From Spirochaetales bacterium (GTDB taxonomy: Bacteria; Spirochaetota; Spirochaetia; SZUA-6): a stretch of 7,901 nucleotides of DNA. The notes beneath the pieces are model-generated. The model worked only from the letters and a program-made list of their open reading frames with translations, made no database searches and was not told where the DNA came from. Shown in pieces: positions 1 through 7,901 of this stretch; within the stretch, counting starts at the first letter, position 1; every line of letters begins with the position of its first letter. The stretch lies in NCBI GenBank assembly GCA_003233545.1, contig QILZ01000033.1, positions 1 to 7,901 on the forward strand. Direction: 5' to 3'. Position numbers and translations under genes: made by a program.

Positions 1-3000
1 CATTTCCCGGGAATCGCATAAAAGCGGGGATTTCCTGCTTCTTGCACTGACAAGGGTTTTTAAAGGCGGATTTGCATTTACCTATATACCCTTTGGTCCG
101 CAGGTGGAGGAACCCGAAAATGGTATCGGCTCTTTTCTTAAAAACCTGGCCGGTGCTTTGTTTCCCTTTTTGTCCATAAAGCCTGTTTTTATACGTTTTG
201 ATCTTCCCTGGGGCAGGCGCGGGGAAGCCGTGGAAGTACCCGTTTCGGAGCAGGAAGAACGGTTTGTTAAAGCGCCGGTTAATGTTCAGCCTGCAAGTAC
301 TGTAATTCTGTCCGTTGACCGTTCCGAGGAAGATATCCTTGCCGCAATGAAGCCGAAGTCCAGGTACAATATAAGGCTGGCCTTTAAAAAAGGAGTTACG
401 GTTAACGATACAGGTATGGATGGGCTTAAGCAATGGTATGATCTGTACAGGGAGACTTCGGTAAGAGACAGGATTGCAATCCATTCCTTTAAATATTACA
501 GATCACTCTTTGAACTGGCAAAAACCTATGGCGAAGGCGCTCCCGTTATCAAACTGCTTCTTGCTGAAATAGATAAGGAGGTTCTGGCCGGAATAATTGT
601 GGCAATTAAAGGTGAATATGCCTGGTATCTCTACGGTGCATCATCCGATCGAAAGCGAAACTATATGCCTTCGTATGCTCTTCAGTGGAGTGCGATCCGT
701 ATGGCAAAGGAGAACGGCTGCAGGTACTATGATCTGTTTGGTATTCCTCCGGCACCTGACGCCGGTCATCCGATGCACGGACTGTACAGGTTTAAAACCG
801 GTTTCGGCGGGAGTATTCTTCACCGCTACGGAAGTTATGATGTTATAAATAAAAAGCTTTTCTATTCGGCTTACAGGGCAGGGGAAAGTGTCCGCAGATC
901 CTATTTTAAAAAGGTTGTAAAAAAAATATTCAGATAGTGCCGCTTAATGCTTCCTCATAATTTTTATTACCGGGAATTGTGGTCGATGTTTATTTAAAGA
1001 ATTTATTTTTTTCTGAGATTCAGGATATATTTTCGTGCGGCAAGGGCTGCTTTGGCACCTTCTCCTGAAGCTATGATTATCCTTTTTCCGAATGCACTGG
1101 TTACGTCTCCTGCAGCAAAAATACCGGAACAGGATGTTGAACAATCGGGATTGATAAGTACCTCTTTTTTTTCATTAAGGGTGACAATATGTGAAATAAG
1201 AGAAGAATTGCACACCAGTCCAATAGATATAAATACACCTCGAACGGGTATTGTAATTTCATTTATTTCCGCCTTTTTCCTGACTGTAATACCTTCAATA
1301 TTTTCTTTACCGTTGAACCTCACTGTCTTCATGTTTTCATGTATTTTAAGGTTTTTATAACCTGTTACCCGTTTGACTATTGCAGGGTCTGCGTTAAGCT
1401 CGAAATCCGATATCAAATGTATATTTTTTGCAATGGTATGCAGGTTTTCTACAATCTGCATTGCAGAATTTCCACCTCCGATTACAGCGACATCTTCTCC
1501 CAGTACAAAAGAATAATCCTGAATATTACCGTAAAAGAGGCCTCTTCTCTGAAACTTTTCCTCCCCGGGGACCTTTAATGTCCTTCTGCTCATTCCTGTT
1601 GCAAAAATTATTGCGTTTGTACTGTAAATATTCAGTTCCGATGTTGTAATTTCAAATTGGAATCCATTGTCTTTTCTTTCTATCTTTTCAACTTCAGTCA
1701 TGATATGATCGATATAATGTGAGTTAAGCAGTTGTTCCTTGAATTTGTTAACCAGTTCAGGGCCGGTAACAAAATCATAACCCATATAATTTTCAATTTT
1801 TGTACTGTCATAGGCCTGGCCGCCCAGATCTTTTGTGATTAAAATCGTATTAATTCTCATAGTAGAGGCATATACTGCAGTAGTGAGACCGGCCGGTCCT
1901 CCGCCAATTATTATGAGTTCATAGTGTGTCCGCTTGGTATTTTCCGGATGTTCGTTAATAAACCGTTCCCGGCAGCCTTCGGAACAGAAAAAATAATCGC
2001 TTCCATTGTATTCCATGACCAGCGATTCTTCTTCATCTACTTCCATTTTACATACGGGATCGATTGTCATTGTTTACTCCTTGTATCTGAAATGTATCAT
2101 ATTTTATAACGGTCAGGCAGAAACTCACCGTGCAGTTCTTTTGATATCCTGCGTGCAGCATCTACAAAATCAGTACTATTATGTATCATTTTTTCAATGG
2201 TAAGCCTCTCTGCAATTCCAACTACACCTATACTTGCCGTTATACGATCGGGATATGTAAATATCGGCGCAGCCATTGCATTAATTCCGATGTTATATTC
2301 GGAAAGGTTTAAGGAATATCCCTTTTCCCTTATCTCCTGCAGTTGTTTCTCCAGGGCATTCTTTGCAGCGATTGTATTGTTTGTATAGGATTTAAAATCA
2401 ATGTTACCTACAAACTTGCTGCGGGTGTTCCCGGGAATAAAAGCAAGGATTACCTTGCCTGATGCAGTTGAATAAAAAGGGAAAACTTCGCCCCTGGATA
2501 CGGCGATATTCCGGTTACGTTGACCATAGATATCGGCGCAAATGATTTTTTCGCCATTCAACATGGCAACAATAATTGTTTCACCGGTTAATTTATGCAG
2601 TTTTTCCATATAGGGATAACTTATAGTATCAAGGTGTATACTTTCCAGCGCGATATCTGCGTATTTTAGAAATCCCAGGCCAATAAAATAGCGTTTATTC
2701 AGCAGTTCCTGACGCACGAAACCATATTTAAAAAAGTTATTCAACATCCTGTGAAGACTCGATGCCGGAATATGTAAACTTTGGCTCATCTCCTTAATCG
2801 ATGCCCCGTTTCTGCTTCGCTCTGACAGATAGTTTAATATATTTACCAATTTATCAAATGTATTCATTGTCTAATCCATTATTTGAAATTATATTCCGGT
2901 TGACAACCCGGATCAAGCAATTGTCAAGTAAATATGTGATATTATATTCCGGGTGCTTATATCCCCTGTGTGCCTGCAGTACACCTATTTGTACCGGATA

Positions 3001-6000
3001 CGCGGATCGAGATACGCATATATAATATCAGCAAAAAAGTTTGAGACACTGAATATTAACACAATCAGCATCGAGGTTGCCTGAATCAGAGGAAGATCCC
3101 TGTGGCTTATTGCAAAGAGAAGCAGCCTGCCCACTCCCGGGTAACTGAAGAGTGATTCGGTTATAATTAAGCCGCCGATAAGATAGGCAATACTGATGGC
3201 AATTATAGTTACTGTGGGAAGCAGAGCATTCCTGAGAACATGTTTTCTTAATACATAGCCGGGTCTTAACCCTTTAAGGTAAGCCGACCGTACATACTCT
3301 GTTTGCAGGACTTCAACAGTACTCGATCTCGTCATCCGTATTACATATGCGAGATTCGTCAGTGCAATAGTGATACCCGGAAGTACCAGTTGAGGCAGTA
3401 TCTCAATAAAACGTGCATCCGGATCTATTGCCGAACTTGCAGGAAAAATACGAAGTTTAATAGCAAAAATTGCAATAAGTATTACTCCTGTTACAAACTC
3501 GGGAAGACCGATAAATGCAAGAGATGTCATCGAAATGGTCTGATCCAGCCATTTATTCTTACGAAATGCAGCAACGATTCCAAGAAATATTCCGGTAGGA
3601 ATATAGATTAAACATCCTACAAGCGCCAGCATGCCTGAATTTTTTAACCGGTGCATTACCAATCCGAATACTTCCGCCTGGGTGCTTATAGAATCTCCCC
3701 ATTTACCGATTATAAAGTTAGTAAGCCAGCTTATATACTGAATATATACCGGCCGGTCGAGTCCCAACTTCGCCCGCAGATTTTGAAGAGCACTCGGAGT
3801 GGCAAATCGTCCCAGAACCATTGTAGCAACATCACCCGGCAATATCTCTGTAAGTGAAAAAATCAAAAGTGATGCAATTAGAAAAGTAAGCAGCACAAAG
3901 CCCAGTCTTCTTAAGGTAAAACGAAGCATCTAATCTTCCCTCATTAAATTTTATCCGCTATTGGCTGTTGAAGCTTATTTAGTTTATCCATCGGGATATG
4001 ACAGCGGATCCAATGCCCGCCTTCACCTTCCTGCCATGGCGGTTCTTCAGTCTCGCAAATATTGCCCTGCTTTCTCGGGCAGCGTGTATTAAAGCGGCAG
4101 CCGGGCGGAATATCCACTGCACTCGGTACCGATCCCTCGAGACGGATACGCATCCGTACACCTTTATTATCAATTACAGGTATGGCTGAAAGAAGTGCTT
4201 CGGTATAAGGATGAAAAGGCGGTTTTAACACTTTTACCGCATCACCCCACTCAACGATATGACCCAGATACATTACGACTACCCAATCCGAGATATGCTG
4301 AACCACTGCAAGATCGTGGGAAATAAAGATATATGATGTTGCACTTTGTAACTGCAGCTCGATTAAAAGATTAAGTAAAGAACCCTGAACAGACACATCG
4401 AGTGACGAGAGCGGTTCATCAAGAATAACAAGCCCGGGAGTTGATGCAAATGCCCGTGCAATGGCAACTCTCTGTTTTTCGCCTCCGCTGAGTTCACCGG
4501 GAAGCCTGTTGTAATAATGGGAAGACAGCTTTACCGCATTTAAAAGTCTTATTACACGATCCTGAATTTCTTTTTTATTTGATTTTCCCATCAACATAAT
4601 CGGACGGCCGACTGTTTCAGCAATAGTGTGATATGGATTAAGTGATGTTTCCGGATTCTGGAAAACCATTTGAATATTCCGAAGCTGTTCCTGTTTCCGT
4701 TCCTGAACAGTTTTGCCGAGCTGTTCACCGTCAAGTTCGATATTTCCCGATGTTGCACCGGCAAGCCCGCTGATAACCCGTGCCAGTGTGGTTTTTCCGC
4801 TTCCGCTTTCTCCTACAATGCCGAGCGTACGCCCCTTATTTACCCATAGAGTAACCCCGTCGACCGATTTAATATATTTTTTTCTTCTGCCAAAGATTCC
4901 TCCACCCTTAACCCTTGCAGGGTAATACTTTTTAACTCCTGTTACCTTAAGAAACGGGATATCTTCTAAAGCCCCGTCTGCAATTGCTTCCGGCTTTTCA
5001 GCTTCTAATTCATGAACCCTTTCCCATAGCCTGCAGGAGGTATAATGATTCTGCTCGATTTCGATTAAAGGAGGTCTTACGGCACGGCAGGTTCTTTCGG
5101 CAAGACTGCATCTCGGTGCAAATACACAGCCCCGGGGGATTTCATCCAACCGGGGTATGGAACCGGGGATCACCGAGAGCAGCTGCTTTTTTCTTCCATG
5201 TTCAAACCGTGGGACGCAGTCCAGAAGTTTAAAGGTATAGGGATGTTTTGAGCCGGAAACAACCTGTTGTGTTGTACCCTGTTCCATAAGATTACCCGCA
5301 TACAGTACACCGATACGATTACATATATTTGCAACCACAGCAAGATTATGGGTTATGTAAAGTATCGCCGAATCAAACTTCTTTTTAAGATCAGCAATAA
5401 GGTCGAGTATTACCGCCTGAGTGGTAACGTCCAGCCCTGTTGTCGGCTCATCCATAATAAGAAGTTCAGGCCTGGTTATAAGAGCCATGGCGATAACACA
5501 ACGCTGAAGCATACCGCCGGAAAGTTGATAAGGATAACGCTCGATAACCGATTCGGGATCCGGCATCGCAACCATCCCCAGTATTTCGCAGGCCTTCTGC
5601 CTTGCCTCTCTGTCGGACATACCAAGATGGGTTTTTCCCATCTCAGCCAATTGTCTGCCGATCGTAATTGTAGGATTTAGTGCAGCCTGGGGATTCTGGT
5701 AAACCATGCCGATTTTTGACCCCCAGAATGACCGCAGCTTGTTCATAGGCAGGGAATATATATCGGTACCGTGGAATCGAACATTTCCGCCGGTAACCCT
5801 TCCGTTTGAGGCAAGATATCGAACAATTGCCAAGGCCACAGTGGACTTGCCCGAACCTGATTCTCCGACGAGTCCAAAACTTTCATGGGATTTAATGGAA
5901 AAAGAAATATCCCGTACAGCCTGGTATACGCCGAGTTCGGTTTCATAAGAAACAGTTAATTTTTCTACTTCCAATACCGGTATGGAATCCTTTTTACCCA

Positions 6001-7901
6001 ATTAAATCTCACCTCCTATCGGATAAAAAACATGCCGCAGTCCATCTGTCATCAAATTTGCGGCTATAATAAGCAGTGATATCGTACCGGCCGGAAATAT
6101 GAGTAACCACGGTGCGATAGAAAACCATCCACGGGCTTCATTGATCTGCAAACCCCAGTCGGGTGAAGGAGGCTGTACCCCTAGTCCCAGAAAACCCAGA
6201 GAAGCTACCAGAAAGATCGCATACGAAAAACGCATCGATCCTTCGACAAGCATCGACCCAAGAGTATTCGGTAATATTTCGCGAAACCATATATATAACT
6301 TTTTTTCTCCTCTTATCCTGGCTGCTTCCACAAATTCTTTTGTTTTAAGGCTGAGAACCATGCTGCGCATTACCCTCGCTTCTATTGGAAGGTAAAGTAA
6401 AGCAACCACGAGAATAAGACCGGGCTTCGAAGGGCCGATTGTGACGAGGAGTACCAGTGCCAGCAAAATGGGAGGAATAGAAAGTAATACATCGAACAAA
6501 CGCATCAGAACCTCATCGGAAAGTCCTCCGTAATAGCCGGAAAGCAATCCGAGTGTGGCACCAATAACTACCGCAAGCAGGGTGCCGCTTCCACCGAGCA
6601 GGAAAATACCCCTGCTGCCAACTATAATACGGCTAAAAACATCACGTCCATATTGATCGGTGCCATAGAAGTGAGCAGGTGACGGCGGCTTTAACCGATT
6701 GGCTATATCCTGAGCCTGGTAGTTATAGGGCACAACTAACGGGCCGATTATTGCCATGAGCAGAAAGAAAAGAAAAATAACCCCTCCGCCGATGGCAAAA
6801 GGCTGTCGTTTTAGACGTTTCCAGTAGATAGTGAGTTTTCCCGGCTGATTCTGCAGATTCTGAATTTCTTCATTTTTAGATTTTTCATCAGACGAACCAT
6901 TCATTCATCTTAATCCTTTCCATATGAAGTTTTCCTTATAGTGAATAACTCTTTTGATTTTTCAAGTTACTTATCCGATGACTTACTCCATAGATGATAT
7001 GCTATGTTCGATACGCAGTTTTACCATGCCGCGTTAGAATAGACATCCGCACGGCATGGCATAAACTGAAAAACGGTTACAATATTACCGGACGGGCAAT
7101 TTTATTTTTTCGTAAAATACGCTTTAAGAAAGCGCGTACGAGCCCAATCCGAAGGAAGAGTTACTCCTTTAAGGTTTGCACTTATTCCCGCCGTCGATTC
7201 TTCGAAGTAAGGTATAATAACTGCTCCCCGTTTAATCATGATTTCCTGTGCCTTTTTATACAGTATTATTCTCTTTGCCTTATCCATTTCGCTGGAGATC
7301 TTTTTTACAATAGCATCGAATTCCGGATCTGACCAGTGGCTCTCATTCCAGGGAGCATTACTGATATATGCCAATTTAAAATAGGTAACCGGTGTTGCGC
7401 GGGCACCCCAGTCGGTAATACCAAAATCGCACTTAAGCCAGCTCTGATCACCATCTCCGTAATATATATCGGAAGGAATTACCTTTATTCCGACATCGAT
7501 ACCTATTTTTGCCATTTGTGCTTTCCATACCGTGGCAATATTTGGTACATCAGACTCGTTTTGTGCGTACAATGTAATCTTGAAACCATTGGGGTATCCG
7601 GCCTCGGCGAGCAGCTGCTTTGCCTTCTTTATGTCCGGTACAGGCGGCTTGTCAAGATAGTAGTCTTTATAGGCGGGACCGACAGGTGAAAACCCATTAC
7701 CCGTTACCGCAAGGCCAGGCCGCACTGCCTGGATGATGGCTTTCTGATCCGTAGCAAGTTTCATTGCTTCACGAATTCTATTATCCGAAGCAATATGCCC
7801 TTTATCGGCACGCATGTGAAGTACCCAGTGCATATTGGAAACATTGGTGAGCAATTTAAGTGATGGTTCCTTTTTTACCATATCAACGAATTGGATATTC
7901 A

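Overview
The window is bacterial. It holds one partial gene on the plus strand at the left edge and, convergent to it, a run of six minus-strand genes that fills the rest. The organism cannot be named from the sequence alone. Moderate-to-low GC, good AGGAGG-type ribosome sites, a TTG start and a FemAB/FemX-type peptidoglycan aminoacyltransferase would fit a spirochaete or a Firmicute-like bacterium. The FemX C-terminal motif reminds me of spirochaete homologues, so a spirochaete is my tentative preference, but this is recall and not proof.

Layout from left to right. 2-937 (+): FemX-like aminoacyltransferase, with its 5' end outside the window. 938-1002: short convergent gap with only a weak symmetric hairpin. 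1003-2070 (-): a flavoprotein of the thioredoxin reductase/AhpF type, with an N-terminal YHS metal-binding-type domain in place of any thioredoxin domain and with the catalytic CxxC absent. 2097-2867 (-): IclR-family regulator, 26 bp upstream of the flavoprotein gene and clearly co-oriented with it. 2868-2984: regulatory gap with a good sigma70-like promoter, a palindrome inside the promoter spacer and a 23-bp imperfect direct repeat spaced 53 bp apart. 2985-3929 (-): DppB-type permease. 3944-6001 (-): double ATPase, a DppD-DppF fusion with two four-cysteine C-terminal modules. 6002-6904 (-): DppC-type permease. 6905-7101: 197-bp gap with a stem-loop and a possible weak promoter. 7102-7901 (-): C-terminal part of a family 5 extracellular solute-binding protein, cut by the right edge.

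How they work together. In transcription order the minus strand reads binding protein, DppC, DppDF, DppB, then IclR regulator, then YHS-flavoprotein. The first four make a complete ABC importer of the peptide/opine/nickel (PepT) class: a binding protein, two different permeases and both ATPase sites on one chain. The substrate cannot be read from the sequence. The IclR regulator and the flavoprotein look like a two-gene operon with its own promoter, possibly autoregulated, and may also be reached by read-through from the transporter.

The most unusual item is the YHS-flavoprotein. It keeps both dinucleotide-binding motifs but has no cysteine between residues 34 and 286, so it cannot work as a normal thioredoxin reductase. 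Its cysteines are confined to the YHS domain (7, 29, 33) and the C-terminal part (287, 310, 314). A metal- or chelate-linked reductase working beside the importer is a testable but speculative idea. The rest of the window is ordinary in content.
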